Program-made: the position numbers and the translations under genes
Part shown: in pieces, positions 20,154 through 29,529 of the stretch
Position numbering within the stretch: the stretch's first letter is position 1
Layout: every line of letters begins with the position of its first letter
The notes under the pieces: model-generated
Told to the model about the DNA's origin: nothing
Seen by the model: the letters and a program-made list of their open reading frames with translations, nothing else
The model's database searches: none
Source: Porticoccaceae bacterium
Lineage (GTDB): Bacteria > Pseudomonadota > Gammaproteobacteria > Pseudomonadales > Porticoccaceae
Direction of reading: 5' to 3'
Assembly: GCA_029254005.1 (NCBI GenBank)
Contig: JAQWYJ010000098.1
Span: 1-38,594, forward strand
Length of the DNA: 38,594 nucleotides

Positions 20154-20843
20154 TTACTCGGAATCAGCTACTGCAGCTGCCCAAATAACTACACCAAAGC
20201 CGATCTTATTCCAGAAATCTGCCAAGTTGTAAATTAGGTTCATAGTTCCAGCATCAGCGCCGCCACCGATGTAACCCATGTAGTAGCCCAATGGATAAAT
20301 AGCCCAACCAACAGTGACAAGGAACGTCATTGTTTTGTAAGCTTTCTGGACATTGGCATTAGCCAAGCTAGCGTTAACCTGACTTGCTTCACCTTTCATT
20401 ATGTACCAAATTACATAGAACCAAGCTCCCATCGATAGGATAAAGGCCATTGTCACACCCATCATGCCAGTCTCGCCCATGTATCCAAAGATCAACATAG
20501 CAGTTGTGCCGCCAAGTAGATTCCAGAATACGCGTGCGGGTACCTTACCAACAGCTGACATAATCAAATAGAACTCGACCATCAATAAAGGCACTGTTAG
20601 CAACCAGTCAATGTATCGGAACTCGGTAGGAGATGTGCCAGTTGCCACCCATACGTCTCGCATGTAGAAATAGTGGACTGCGGCAATCAATGTAACCAAG
20701 CCTGAAACTGTCAGTGAAGTCTTCCACTTGCCCGCGACACGATCGCGCTCAACGAAGAAGAATGCAGTGGCAGCGACAAGCGCCATAGATATCAACCAAA
20801 AGGACATGCCGACGTAATCGCCGGAAGATAAATTATCAGTCAT
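20154..20843 (-). CDS. Proteorhodopsin, green-absorbing proton-pump type
   Basis: A seven-helix retinal protein of 229 residues pumping protons outward across the inner membrane in light. Numbering runs 18 lower than in the classical marine protein throughout. The key residues are Asp79 (acceptor, Asp97), Glu90 (donor, Glu108), His57 (His75), Leu87 (tuning position 105) and the Schiff-base Lys213 (Lys231, in DFWNKI). Leu at the tuning site predicts green absorption; Asp and Glu predict proton pumping, not sodium or chloride. I start at the ATG at 20843, with GAAGG seven bases upstream. The frame is open to 20915 but the extra residues are basic and not signal-like. Unlike many relatives it has no N-terminal signal peptide. 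It heads the retinal operon. Confidence 0.97.
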   Translation of the reverse strand: MTDNLSSGDYVGMSFWLISMALVAATAFFFVERDRVAGKWKTSLTVSGLVTLIAAVHYFYMRDVWVATGTSPTEFRYIDWLLTVPLLMVEFYLIMSAVGKVPARVFWNLLGGTTAMLIFGYMGETGMMGVTMAFILSMGAWFYVIWYIMKGEASQVNASLANANVQKAYKTMTFLVTVGWAIYPLGYYMGYIGGGADAGTMNLIYNLADFWNKIGFGVVIWAAAVADSE

Positions 20844-21120
20844 TTTAAAACCCTTCTTAATCACTTTTTTTTTAAGTGCAAGCGAGCCAAACGGAAGGCG
20901 AGCAAGCCGCACCACGTATTACAGAATGTCTTGAAGAACTTCTAGACGACCCTGACCCAACAAACTTATCTTCTTTTTCACAAAAGTGCAACTAGCGCGT
21001 TTAAATGAAAATTGTAAATAACTGAATCATAAATTACGCGCGAAGTAGAATATATCGAAAATTTCAACTTAAAAAGTATATTGACCACTTTTTTTTGGTG
21101 TAGCGTAGTTCACCGAATTT
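20844..21120. other. Long proteorhodopsin leader and promoter region
   Basis: These 277 bases lie between the Cry-DASH stop and the opsin start; both genes read leftwards. No intrinsic terminator was found after the Cry-DASH stop, so read-through is possible. The leader nearest the opsin holds near-repeats rich in GCTTGC/GCTCGC (20882-20912), then CACTT-A7-AAGTG symmetry and an A-rich run before the ribosome-binding site. The upstream part is AT-rich. Confidence 0.5.
20963..20991 (-). promoter_or_regulatory. Candidate proteorhodopsin promoter
   Basis: On the minus strand TTGCAC (20991-20986) matches a -35 at 5 of 6 positions. Seventeen bases later is TAAGTT (20968-20963), a mediocre -10. Transcription would start near 20956 and give a leader of about 110 bases. 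Other starts in this AT-rich stretch are possible. Confidence 0.3.
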
Positions 21121-22431
21121 TCACAGTGGCCAATCTGCTACATCCACTGAATCAAGGCTGATTGTCATTGGCGAGCCCTGCCATTTTGATGTGAATTCAC
21201 CCTTCGAATCATGCATAGCAGCTTGCTTTTTTAAATCAAATTGTCTGTGCCCTCTGGGATCTGCTCCCACACCAGCTAGGTATTGCCAGTTGCCCCAGTT
21301 TGATGCAACGTCAAAGTCAATTAGATGTTGTTCCATAAACCTTGCACCGTATCGCCAATCTAAGTTAAGTTCATGAACAAAACAACTAGCCACAAGTTGA
21401 CGTCCCCGATTGGACATATACCCGGTGGCCACAAGTTGTTTCATAAAGGCGTTGACAAGAGCAAACGGGGTGTTGCCTTGACACCATTTTTGGTAGCGTT
21501 CTGCATAAAAGCTTGTGTTGGGTATCTTGGGTCTGAGACCTTTAAATCGAAACACTGTGTTGCCATGGTGATGTGCGTACCATTGAAAATATTCGCGCCA
21601 CAACAACTCAAAATAAATCCAGTAGGTTGATTCATTGGCCACCTTGAGAGTTTCATATTCTATTAATTTAGAAACAATTGTCTTTGCAGATAGACTTCCG
21701 TTGGATAGCCAAGGGGAAAATTTTGTTGAATAGTCCATTCCTTCCAACCCATTGCGGGTGTTTTTGTAGGTACTGGGGAGATCGCTATCGAAGTATGTTT
21801 CTACGTGGTGTCTCCCAGCTTTTTCACCGCCGATAAACAGCGGTGTGGTAAGTTTGTCATAGAGCGATGCTTGGTAATGTTCGCGATTAGCTATTGGACT
21901 TGGCGGCATTTTTGTTACGTTGTCAGTTATGGGGCTGACCCGTATATTCTTTTCCACAACACGTCTGAATTTGGAAAAACTAGAGGGAAGATCCTCAATC
22001 TCAAAAGGTAGTTCATGAGGGTCGAATAGAGTGTGCGTATGTTGTTGATGAAAAGTAATGGACGAATACCGTGATCTCAACACAGACCATTGATGGTTTT
22101 CAAACCATCCTGCGTTAACGCTACTGTAGACATGAGTGACATCATATTGGGTGATTAGTTCTGCGATAGTGTCGACCATGGGTCGGTTCACTACCAACAA
22201 ATGTTGCCCAAACCCTTTCAGTTCTTGATCAAGAGCTGTTAAAGACTCAAACAAAAATCTTTCGCGGTGATCTGATAGCTTTTGAGGTCCGTGCAACGCA
22301 CTTGACGCCGATACTGGTTCGCAGCAGTAAATACAAATTAACCTGTCCACCTCAGCGCATGCGGCGGTCAGCGTAGCATTGTCTGACAGACGAAGATCAT
22401 TCCGAAAGAGTATAATACCAGTCTTTTTCAT
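21121..22431 (-). CDS. Cryptochrome-DASH (photolyase family)
   Basis: A 436-residue FAD flavoprotein of the cryptochrome/photolyase family. The N-terminal alpha/beta antenna domain opens GIILFRNDLRLSDN. The catalytic domain contains LLWREYFQW, NRGRQLVASC, LDWRYGARFMEQ and the DASH-type block VASNWGNWQYLAGVG followed by DPRGHRQFD and KKQA. This last block separates DASH proteins from class I CPD photolyases, which read differently there. DASH members repair CPDs in single-stranded DNA using blue light and may also signal. It is upstream of proteorhodopsin on the same strand and divergent from a DUF3429-DCC-SDR trio. No clear ribosome-binding site precedes the ATG. Confidence 0.88.
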   Translation of the reverse strand: MKKTGIILFRNDLRLSDNATLTAACAEVDRLICIYCCEPVSASSALHGPQKLSDHRERFLFESLTALDQELKGFGQHLLVVNRPMVDTIAELITQYDVTHVYSSVNAGWFENHQWSVLRSRYSSITFHQQHTHTLFDPHELPFEIEDLPSSFSKFRRVVEKNIRVSPITDNVTKMPPSPIANREHYQASLYDKLTTPLFIGGEKAGRHHVETYFDSDLPSTYKNTRNGLEGMDYSTKFSPWLSNGSLSAKTIVSKLIEYETLKVANESTYWIYFELLWREYFQWYAHHHGNTVFRFKGLRPKIPNTSFYAERYQKWCQGNTPFALVNAFMKQLVATGYMSNRGRQLVASCFVHELNLDWRYGARFMEQHLIDFDVASNWGNWQYLAGVGADPRGHRQFDLKKQAAMHDSKGEFTSKWQGSPMTISLDSVDVADWPL

Positions 22432-22597
22432 AAAATTTGTAACTCTAAAATTGTTGTTATCAAGAGTTGTTACGCGATGGTCTTTTTGCCGGATCCTATT
22501 ATTTGGAGGTTATTTTCTGTGGCTGTGGTGGATCTGAGGTAATTTTTTTTGCGTATCACCCACGATAAAAAAAATGGGCTTCACAGGATAAAAAAGT

Positions 22598-23092
22598 ATG
22601 ACAACTGTCCCCCGAGAGACTCCCAAAATTATGATTGTTCTTGGTTACGCTGGGTTACTACCCTTTGTGGTCACAGCGGTAATGATGGCTCGCGCTGCGT
22701 GGTTTGGCGAAGGATTGCAAAGCGCTGCCTTAGGCGGGTTTTATGTACCTTACATTTTCATTGCATACAGCGCGGTTATACTCAGTTTTTTGGCCGGTAC
22801 ACTTTGGTCCAAGTGGACTTCTTTTCAAAACCAAGGTCTCTCGGGTCTAATAATTGTTTCGAGTAATGCCGTGGCTTTAATCAGCTGGATAGCGCTGCTG
22901 TTAATCTATCTTTCTTCTCTAGCCACTCTTTTGGCTCTCGGATTACTGGTATCCGGTTTTTTAAGCTTGATGTATTTGGAGCGATTTTCTCAAAATATGG
23001 ATAGGCGTTACTGGCAATTGCGAGTCAACCTGACTATCGCAGTGACCATCACGCATCTTATAGTTATTGTGTTAATGGTGACGGAGTTGTAA
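22598..23092 (+). CDS. DUF3429 family membrane protein
   Basis: A 164-residue integral membrane protein with about five hydrophobic helices and short loops. YVPYIFIAYSAVILSFLAGT near the first third is the sort of segment conserved in DUF3429. Function is unknown. AGGA lies in the leader 10 bases before the ATG. Its stop overlaps the next start by one base, and the trio it begins is divergent from Cry-DASH across 166 bases. Members of this family are often found near photolyases and DCC proteins in marine proteobacteria, as I recall; that supports but does not prove a light- or stress-related role. Confidence 0.75.
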   Translation: MTTVPRETPKIMIVLGYAGLLPFVVTAVMMARAAWFGEGLQSAALGGFYVPYIFIAYSAVILSFLAGTLWSKWTSFQNQGLSGLIIVSSNAVALISWIALLLIYLSSLATLLALGLLVSGFLSLMYLERFSQNMDRRYWQLRVNLTIAVTITHLIVIVLMVTEL

Positions 23093-23493
23093 TGATGACT
23101 GAATTGACGTTATTTTTTGATGGGGGCTGCCCTTTATGTGCCGCAGAAATTGATCAACTCCGCAAGCGTGATAGGCTTCAAAAAATCGCTTTTGAAGACA
23201 TTTTTGCTGTGGGTTTTACCAACAGATTTCCTCACATTAGCCAGGCGGAGGCTGATCGAATTTTGCATGGTGAGTTGTCCGATGGTCGCCTCATTTTTGG
23301 TCTAGATGTCACCTGTCTTGCTTGGACATTGGTCGGTAAGAGTCGTTGGGTTAGGCTCTTGAGATGGCCTGTTGTGAAGCCTGTTTCGGATTTATTATAT
23401 ACGTTTTTCGCTCGTCATCGACACCACATTTCAAGATTGATAATGGGGCGTAGGCGCTGCGATGGTTGTGCTGTTAAAGGACAGAAAAAATGA
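23092..23493 (+). CDS. DCC family thiol-disulfide oxidoreductase (DUF393)
   Basis: A 133-residue thioredoxin-like protein. The hallmark is FFDGGCPLC, with a redox CxxC at Cys13 and Cys16. A second CxxC (CDGC) sits near the C terminus, which is not part of the classical motif and may bind metal or be redox active. Partner and substrate are unknown. Start and stop overlap both neighbours by 1 and 4 bases, so the three genes are translated together. A second ATG immediately follows the first and could be the true start. Confidence 0.85.
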   Translation: MMTELTLFFDGGCPLCAAEIDQLRKRDRLQKIAFEDIFAVGFTNRFPHISQAEADRILHGELSDGRLIFGLDVTCLAWTLVGKSRWVRLLRWPVVKPVSDLLYTFFARHRHHISRLIMGRRRCDGCAVKGQKK

Positions 23494-24239
23494 CAATCGG
23501 TCAAAAAAATTCGGCGCTAGTTTTAGGGTCTAGCGGTGGCCTGGGTGCGGCCATCCTAATGGAATTAGTAAATGATCCAAGCATTGATAGAGTCTTTGCT
23601 GTTAGTAGGTCTCAATGCCCTCAACAACTAATAGATGGGGGTGAAAGAGGAAAGGTGGTATGGCTGCAAACAGAGTACAGTGAGTCTGCTATGGTTGAGG
23701 TAACTAAATCCCTTGCGCCTCACAGTGGCGGGTTCAGTCGGGTCTGTATATGCCATGGGGTACTGCATACCGATACGCTCAAGCCGGAGAAGCGGCTGGA
23801 GGATCTCAACGAAGCGTCTTTGCAGTCAGTATTTCACAGCAATGCGGTTATTCCTGGAATTTGGTTGAAGTTATTATTTCCAATTTTGAAAGGGAGTACT
23901 GATTGTATTGTGGCCGCCTTGAGTGCGCGCGTAGGTAGTATTTCTGACAATAATCTTGGCGGCTGGTATGCTTATCGAGCGTCTAAAGCAGCATTAAATA
24001 TGATTCTGAAAACTGCAGCTATCGAGTATGGTCGTAGGGTCAAAAATGTTAAGCTGATTGCTTTTCATCCGGGCACCACTGATACAGATTTATCAAAACC
24101 TTTCCAGGCAACTGTGCCTACGGGTAAATTATTTACACCCAGTTTCGTGGCTGAACAGTTAGCTATTATCATGGATACCGTTAAAATGGACGGTACAGTG
24201 TCTTTTCTTGACTGGAACGGTCAGTCGATCGATTGGTGA
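23490..24239 (+). CDS. Short-chain dehydrogenase/reductase
   Basis: A 249-residue SDR with a Rossmann fold. The cofactor motif GSSGGLGAA is near residues 13-21, and ICHGVL occupies the place of the usual NNAG. The catalytic Ser is in ALSARVGS, and Tyr-x3-Lys is YRASK. Substrate is unknown; it resembles the C-factor-like SDRs. Its ATG overlaps the DCC stop by 4 bases. SDRs of this kind recur with photolyases in light-induced gene sets of proteobacteria (established for LitR-type regulons), but no regulator gene is present here. Confidence 0.87.
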   Translation: MTIGQKNSALVLGSSGGLGAAILMELVNDPSIDRVFAVSRSQCPQQLIDGGERGKVVWLQTEYSESAMVEVTKSLAPHSGGFSRVCICHGVLHTDTLKPEKRLEDLNEASLQSVFHSNAVIPGIWLKLLFPILKGSTDCIVAALSARVGSISDNNLGGWYAYRASKAALNMILKTAAIEYGRRVKNVKLIAFHPGTTDTDLSKPFQATVPTGKLFTPSFVAEQLAIIMDTVKMDGTVSFLDWNGQSIDW

Positions 24240-24335
24240 TTAAGAGGCTTTTTTATCAGAAACGAAGAAAGAAGCGGCCGTGCATAGGCTATCCATATTT
24301 ATCTATGATAAATAAAACATATTTAAGGATGCTTC

Positions 24336-25637
24336 ATGAGGGTTACTCAAACACTTACGTGCGACATAAAAGATCTTTCACATGATGGTCGAGGAGTAGG
24401 CCGGGTCAATGGCAAAGCCTACTTTATTGATGGGGCTCTTCCTGAAGAAAAAGTAACCTTTGGCGTCACGGTGCAGAAGCGTAATTTCGGTGAAGGCCGG
24501 TTGACCAATATCCAATCAGGTTCTGCTTATCGAGTTACTCCGGAGTGTAAATATTTTTCTAAATGTGGCGGATGTAGCCTGCAGCATCTTGAGCATAGTC
24601 AACAAGTTGAGTTCAAAAAGCAGCAAATTCTTAAGACTTTGGGACGTTCAAATATTGCCGTAGAAAACATTTTGGATCCTCTATCGGGTAATGCAAATCA
24701 CTACAGAAGAAGAGCAAGGTTAGCGGTCCAGAGAGCTCGAGACGGCGAGTTCTTGGTGGGGTTTCGAAACGCTCGAAGCAATAGAATAGAGCCTGTCAGT
24801 CACTGCCTTGTGTTAGATCCAGCGTTAGACGCTCTATTGACGAAGTTACCATCGTTTCTTGGCAATTTAAAGCGAGATATCAAAATCACGAGCGCCGAGT
24901 TAGTCGTTGGTGACAATGCTCTGGCAATGGCTATTGATGCAAGTCGAGATATATCTCTTGAGGAAACTAATGCTATCTTACAAGAAATGAAACAGAGTAC
25001 AGTTGCACAGCTTTGGTGGAGAGATTCAACAGCCAGCTCTTATCAACGCCTCGACAAGGGAACTCAATCACTTGAATTTGAGGTTTCAGACGACGTTAAG
25101 ATTGGTTTTGAACCAGGACAATTTATTCAGGTCAATGGCGTTATTAATCGACAGATGATTGATCAAATGCTGAAGCTTGTATGTAAGAATATCAATGGAG
25201 TTGCTGTTGATCTCTTTTGTGGTTCTGGTAACTTATCGTTGCCTTTGGCGAGGCACTTTAAACGCGTAATCGGTGTCGAAGGCTACTCGAGCCTTGTGGA
25301 TGCTGCAAGACGAAATGCTGATTTTAATAAAATTAGCAATGCAGAGTTTTTGGTCGCTGATTTAAACAAAGTAGGTGATCTTAATGTGGTCACTAAAATA
25401 GCGTCCAAAATTGACTTGGTAGTGCTTGATCCGCCTCGCCAGGGTGCTGCCGGAGCGATGCCTTGGGTGGTAAAGTCTAGGGCTAAGCAAATAATGTACA
25501 TATCATGTCATCCATCTACTATGGTGCGAGACGCCGAGGTTTTAATGGAAGCGGGGTATAAACTAAAGCATATAGGCGCCATGGATATGTTCCCCCATAC
25601 CACTCATATAGAGTCCATGGCCGTTTTTGAGCTTTGA
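24336..25637 (+). CDS. rlmD: 23S rRNA (uracil-1939-C5)-methyltransferase
   Basis: An SAM-dependent enzyme that makes m5U1939 in 23S rRNA. It has 433 residues. An N-terminal TRAM domain (about 1-60) is followed by the iron-sulfur ligands Cys71, Cys77, Cys80 (CGGCSLQHL) and Cys157. The SAM site is DLFCGSGNLSLPLA, and DPPRQGA follows. The catalytic Cys390 is in YISCHPSTMVRD, where most relatives have SCNP, so Asn is replaced by His. All other key residues are intact, so activity is expected. It is a single gene on the plus strand before glyA. Confidence 0.93.
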   Translation: MRVTQTLTCDIKDLSHDGRGVGRVNGKAYFIDGALPEEKVTFGVTVQKRNFGEGRLTNIQSGSAYRVTPECKYFSKCGGCSLQHLEHSQQVEFKKQQILKTLGRSNIAVENILDPLSGNANHYRRRARLAVQRARDGEFLVGFRNARSNRIEPVSHCLVLDPALDALLTKLPSFLGNLKRDIKITSAELVVGDNALAMAIDASRDISLEETNAILQEMKQSTVAQLWWRDSTASSYQRLDKGTQSLEFEVSDDVKIGFEPGQFIQVNGVINRQMIDQMLKLVCKNINGVAVDLFCGSGNLSLPLARHFKRVIGVEGYSSLVDAARRNADFNKISNAEFLVADLNKVGDLNVVTKIASKIDLVVLDPPRQGAAGAMPWVVKSRAKQIMYISCHPSTMVRDAEVLMEAGYKLKHIGAMDMFPHTTHIESMAVFEL

Positions 25638-25653
25638 TATTTTTGTCCTCTAG

Positions 25654-25693
25654 AGTCTCAAAAACAAAGATGACAGATAAGTGTATTGAGACT
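25654..25693. promoter_or_regulatory. Inverted repeat between rlmD and glyA
   Basis: AGTCTCAA (25654-25661) and TTGAGACT (25686-25693) are perfect inverted copies 24 bases apart. They lie soon after the rlmD stop and about 75 bases before glyA. They could form a long-loop hairpin ending rlmD or mark a regulator site for glyA. No T-run follows on the plus strand. Confidence 0.25.
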
Positions 25694-25767
25694 GTCAGAG
25701 TTGTGATGAATGAGGTAGAATTAGAATTCTTTTTTAGTCACCTAAACACCCAGGAAAATTAACTATC

Positions 25768-27027
25768 ATGTTCGATAAAGACCACACAATTGCGAAGATT
25801 GATCCCGAATTATGGCAGGCTATGCAACAAGAAGATCAGCGCCAAGAACAGCATATTGAATTAATTGCTTCAGAAAATTACACCAGCCTAGCAGTTATGG
25901 AAGCTCAGGGTGGCAAGATGACTAATAAATATGCAGAGGGCTATGCAGGCAAACGCTACTACGGTGGTTGTGAGTATGTGGATGTGGCAGAAGAATTAGC
26001 GGTAGAACGACTTAAAAGTTTATATGGCGCTGAATATGCTAATGTTCAGCCTCACTCAGGATCTCAGGCAAATAGCGCAGTATTTCTTGGTCTTATAAAG
26101 GGTGGAGATACTGTTTTAGGCATGAGCCTGGCCGATGGTGGCCATTTAACTCATGGTGCTAAACCTAATTTTTCGGGAAAACTATACAATCCTATCCAGT
26201 ACGGCTTGAATGCGGATACAGGGTTGATTGATTATGATCAGGTCGAGTCGTTGGCTTTGGAGCATAAGCCAGCGATGATTATTGCCGGGTTTTCCGCTTA
26301 CTCAGGCATCATGGACTGGGCTAGATTCCGAGAAATTGCCGATAAAGTAAACGCTTACTTACTGGTTGACATGGCGCACGTCTCCGGATTGGTCGCGGCC
26401 GGTGTTTATCCTAGTCCAATTCCCCACGCTCATGTAGTCACTTCAACCACACACAAAACGCTAAGGGGTCCCCGCGGTGGGATTATTTTGACAAATGATG
26501 CTGGTATAGCTAAAAAATGTAACTCAGCAGTTTTCCCTGGTAGTCAAGGTGGTCCTTTATGTCATGTTATTGCGGCTAAAGCAGTCGCTTTTAAAGAAGC
26601 TGCAAGCGAAGAGTTTGTCGCTTACCAAAAGCAAGTAGTTGCCAATGCAAAGGTAATGGCCGCAACTTTTATGGAGCGAGGAATTAACATTGTGTCTAAT
26701 GGAACTGAAAATCACTTGATGTTGGTTAGCCTTATTGGCAAAGATTACACTGGAACTGACGCAGACAGGGCCATGGGCGAAGCATTTATTACTGTTAATA
26801 AAAATGCCGTGCCAAATGATCCCCGATCACCTTTTGTGACGTCTGGCCTTCGTGTGGGTACTCCGGCGATTACCACTAGAGGTTTCGGTGTAGCAGAAAC
26901 TGTTCAGCTCACTCATTGGATGTGTGACATTCTAGACAGTCTTGAGGATGGGACATCAGACACCGTTATTGCAAGTACCAAGGCCAAAGTATTAGAGATT
27001 TGTGCACGGTTTCCCGTATACGGTTAA
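25768..27027 (+). CDS. glyA: Serine hydroxymethyltransferase
   Basis: A PLP enzyme interconverting serine and glycine with tetrahydrofolate, the main source of one-carbon units. It has 419 residues, the usual length. The PLP lysine is Lys230 in [14 protein letters not shown]. The N-terminal [10 protein letters not shown] and [15 protein letters not shown] blocks are complete. It precedes the nrdR-rib cluster, as is common in gammaproteobacteria, with a Nudix gene inserted between. Confidence 0.97.
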   Translation: MFDKDHTIAKIDPELWQAMQQEDQRQEQHIELIASENYTSLAVMEAQGGKMTNKYAEGYAGKRYYGGCEYVDVAEELAVERLKSLYGAEYANVQPHSGSQANSAVFLGLIKGGDTVLGMSLADGGHLTHGAKPNFSGKLYNPIQYGLNADTGLIDYDQVESLALEHKPAMIIAGFSAYSGIMDWARFREIADKVNAYLLVDMAHVSGLVAAGVYPSPIPHAHVVTSTTHKTLRGPRGGIILTNDAGIAKKCNSAVFPGSQGGPLCHVIAAKAVAFKEAASEEFVAYQKQVVANAKVMAATFMERGINIVSNGTENHLMLVSLIGKDYTGTDADRAMGEAFITVNKNAVPNDPRSPFVTSGLRVGTPAITTRGFGVAETVQLTHWMCDILDSLEDGTSDTVIASTKAKVLEICARFPVYG

Positions 27028-27081
27028 CCTGTTTATGAAACCTTACTTAGTCTACAAGATGTTTGAAGAGAGGGCCATATT

Positions 27082-27795
27082 TTGGAGAGTACAGTACCGG
27101 TTCGTTTAGCTGCTACCGCAGTCTTAGTTCGCGATTCTGTAGGCGGTGGTATAGACGTTCTGTTGCTCCGACGAAACGCCACGTTGGCGTTTGCTGGAGG
27201 CGCTTGGGTGTTTCCAGGTGGCGCTATCGATCCTCCTGAGGTTGCTGCCGCTTCATCGGATAAGGCCGCTGCCAAGGTGGCAGTGGTGAGAGAAATACGA
27301 GAAGAGTGTGGACTGACAGTTTCTTCAGATGATTTGGTCTACTTTTGCCATTGGACTACGCCCAAAGGTGAAAAAAGATGTTTCGCTACTTGGTTCTTTG
27401 TGGCAAATGTCACTAATAATGCTGGCGACATATTAATTGATGGGTCTGAAATTCATGAATTTCAATGGCTAGAAGTCGATGAGGCCATCTCTCTACATCA
27501 TTCTGGTAATTTAGTTTTGATGCCTCCAACTTATCTATCGTTGAGTTTGATTGCTAAGTACGGATCAGCTGAAATGGCCTGTTCTGCTCTTAGGTATCGC
27601 ACACCTTATGCGGTAACCCCACGTCTATGCCAACAGGACGGCATGATGATATGTTTATATCCGGGTGATTCAGGGTATGAGAGTATAGAGCCAAATCTTT
27701 CTGGTCCTCGCCACAGAACTTTTTTTACACCCAAAGGGATGCAATACGAACATTCCGGCAATGACGTGGGTGTGTCACCAATGGATCAGCCATAG
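27082..27795 (+). CDS. Nudix hydrolase
   Basis: A 237-residue Nudix protein. The substrate-side segment GGAWVFPGGAID leads into a Nudix box whose helix reads VVREIREECGL, with the metal-binding REIREE. The gap between the first Gly/Glu part and the helix is longer than the canonical 23-residue box because of an Ala/Lys-rich insert. This is seen in the NUDT19-like branch, some members of which act on CoA derivatives; substrate here is unknown. It starts with TTG after GAGAGGG. No ATG in this frame gives a complete fold. Confidence 0.8.
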   Translation: MESTVPVRLAATAVLVRDSVGGGIDVLLLRRNATLAFAGGAWVFPGGAIDPPEVAAASSDKAAAKVAVVREIREECGLTVSSDDLVYFCHWTTPKGEKRCFATWFFVANVTNNAGDILIDGSEIHEFQWLEVDEAISLHHSGNLVLMPPTYLSLSLIAKYGSAEMACSALRYRTPYAVTPRLCQQDGMMICLYPGDSGYESIEPNLSGPRHRTFFTPKGMQYEHSGNDVGVSPMDQP

Positions 27796-27862
27796 TCACT
27801 TTAACTAGTCGAATATTCGGCGTATTGTGTTAAAGTAGCGCCCCAAATTTTTGAGTTTATTT

Positions 27863-28336
27863 ATGTACTGCCCATTTTGTAATGCCGATGATACCAAGGT
27901 TGTAGACTCAAGGCTTGTCGCAGAGGGTGGTCAAGTTCGGAGACGGCGTGAATGTGTGGTTTGTAGCGAGCGGTTTACCACGTTTGAGTTAGCTGAACTA
28001 GTAATGCCTAGGGTTATCAAAAGTGATGGTAGTCGTGAGCCGTTTGATGAAGATAAGCTGCGCGCTGGCTTGCAGAGGGCTCTTGAAAAACGACCTGTGT
28101 CAATTGAACAGATAGAGATCGCACTTTCTCAAATCAAACATTTTTTGCAGGTCACTGGTGAGCGTGAGATTCAATCTCGAATTATTGGTGAAGAAGTGAT
28201 GCGACAACTTCAGGAATTAGATGAAGTAGCTTACATCAGGTTTGCCTCAGTTTACCGAAGTTTTCAAGACTTAAGTGAGTTTCAAGATGAGCTTAACAGG
28301 CTCAATGGTTCAAAGCCGGGGTCAGGGAAAAAATGA
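27863..28336 (+). CDS. nrdR: Transcriptional repressor NrdR
   Basis: An ATP-cone regulator of ribonucleotide reductase genes. It has 157 residues. The N-terminal zinc ribbon has CPFC and CVVC, with RRRREC between, followed by an ATP-cone domain (about 46-136). I start at ATG 27863 (MYCPFC), the usual family start; the frame opens at TTG 27851. It overlaps ribD by 4 bases (ATGA), a conserved arrangement. No NrdR box was recognised upstream. Confidence 0.95.
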   Translation: MYCPFCNADDTKVVDSRLVAEGGQVRRRRECVVCSERFTTFELAELVMPRVIKSDGSREPFDEDKLRAGLQRALEKRPVSIEQIEIALSQIKHFLQVTGEREIQSRIIGEEVMRQLQELDEVAYIRFASVYRSFQDLSEFQDELNRLNGSKPGSGKK

Positions 28337-29457
28337 TAGTTTTTTCAGCGCAAGATCAACAGATGATGGCACGAGCGTTGACACTTGCAGCGAAAGGCCG
28401 TTTTACTGCCTCCCCTAATCCTGCGGTAGGTTGTGTTATTAGTGTTCAGAATCGCATTTTAGGGGAGGGATATACTCGACCAGCAGGCGGTAATCATGCT
28501 GAAATTGAAGCATTAAATATGGCGGTTGAAGCCTCAGGGGCTTGTGTCTATGTAACACTGGAACCCTGCAGTCACTATGGAAAAACAGGTCCTTGTGTAG
28601 AGGCATTGATAAATGCCGGGGTAGCAAGAGTGGTGATCGCCAGTGAAGATCCTAATCCATTGGTGTCAGGCCGTGGCATTGAAAAATTAAAGAAAGCTGG
28701 AGTGGTTGTGGACTGTGGTCTTTTGGAAGATCAGGCGCGACAGCTGAACAAAGGTTTTTTTAAGCGCCATGAGCAAGGATTACCATGGATATTGGTTAAA
28801 ATGGCGTCAAGTATTGATGGCCGAACGGCAATGGCGAGTGGGCAAAGCCAGTGGGTGACCACTCCAGCGTCACGTCGAGATGTGCAACGGTTGAGAGCAG
28901 CAAGCTGTGCAATTGTAACCGGTATAGGTACTCAACTTATGGATGACCCATCTTTGACTGTGCGCATTACTGCTGAGGAACTAGGAGTACAGGATACACT
29001 GACTCAGCCATTGCGAGTGGTTGTTGACAGTCAGTTACAGATGCAGCCAACAGCAAGAATGTTAGCTCAACCGGGCATCACTGTTATTGCTACCATAGAT
29101 GGAGATGCGCAGCGCCAAGCAGCTAAAGCGTTAATTGAGGTCGGTGCAGAAGTGGTATTTTTGCCTGCTGCTGGTGAACATATAGATTTACATAAACTAG
29201 TAGTTTATCTGGCAGAGCGAGAATGCAACTGTATCATGGTTGAGGCGGGTGCAGGCTTGGCTGGTGCTTTTATAGGTGAAGGGTTACTTGATGAATTGGT
29301 GTGTTATTGGGCGCCAAAATTATTTGGTAATCAGGCGCGACCGATGTTTAATCTGCCCATTAGCACGATAGATGCTCATTTAGCGTTGTCGATTCAGGAT
29401 GTGCGTCAGATCGGAGAAGATTTGCGTATTACAATGTATCCCGATAAAGATTATTAG
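28333..29457 (+). CDS. ribD: Bifunctional riboflavin deaminase/reductase RibD
   Basis: Catalyses the second and third steps of riboflavin synthesis. The N-terminal deaminase domain carries the zinc site HAE (His55, Glu57) and [11 protein letters not shown] (Cys79, Cys88). The C-terminal reductase domain (about 150-374) contains [17 protein letters not shown]. It has 374 residues, complete. Overlap with nrdR indicates coupled translation. Confidence 0.96.
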   Translation: MIVFSAQDQQMMARALTLAAKGRFTASPNPAVGCVISVQNRILGEGYTRPAGGNHAEIEALNMAVEASGACVYVTLEPCSHYGKTGPCVEALINAGVARVVIASEDPNPLVSGRGIEKLKKAGVVVDCGLLEDQARQLNKGFFKRHEQGLPWILVKMASSIDGRTAMASGQSQWVTTPASRRDVQRLRAASCAIVTGIGTQLMDDPSLTVRITAEELGVQDTLTQPLRVVVDSQLQMQPTARMLAQPGITVIATIDGDAQRQAAKALIEVGAEVVFLPAAGEHIDLHKLVVYLAERECNCIMVEAGAGLAGAFIGEGLLDELVCYWAPKLFGNQARPMFNLPISTIDAHLALSIQDVRQIGEDLRITMYPDKDY

Positions 29458-29529
29458 TTATAAAAAGTTGACGATAAAACAGAGTACTGAGTTGTAGTCT
29501 AATTAGCGATTGATAGTGAGGAAAAGAAT

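Noticed and set aside
29458-29529. FMN riboswitch in the riboflavin operon
   Set aside because: The gap before ribE is too short and lacks the conserved RFN elements; none was seen before ribD or ribBX either.
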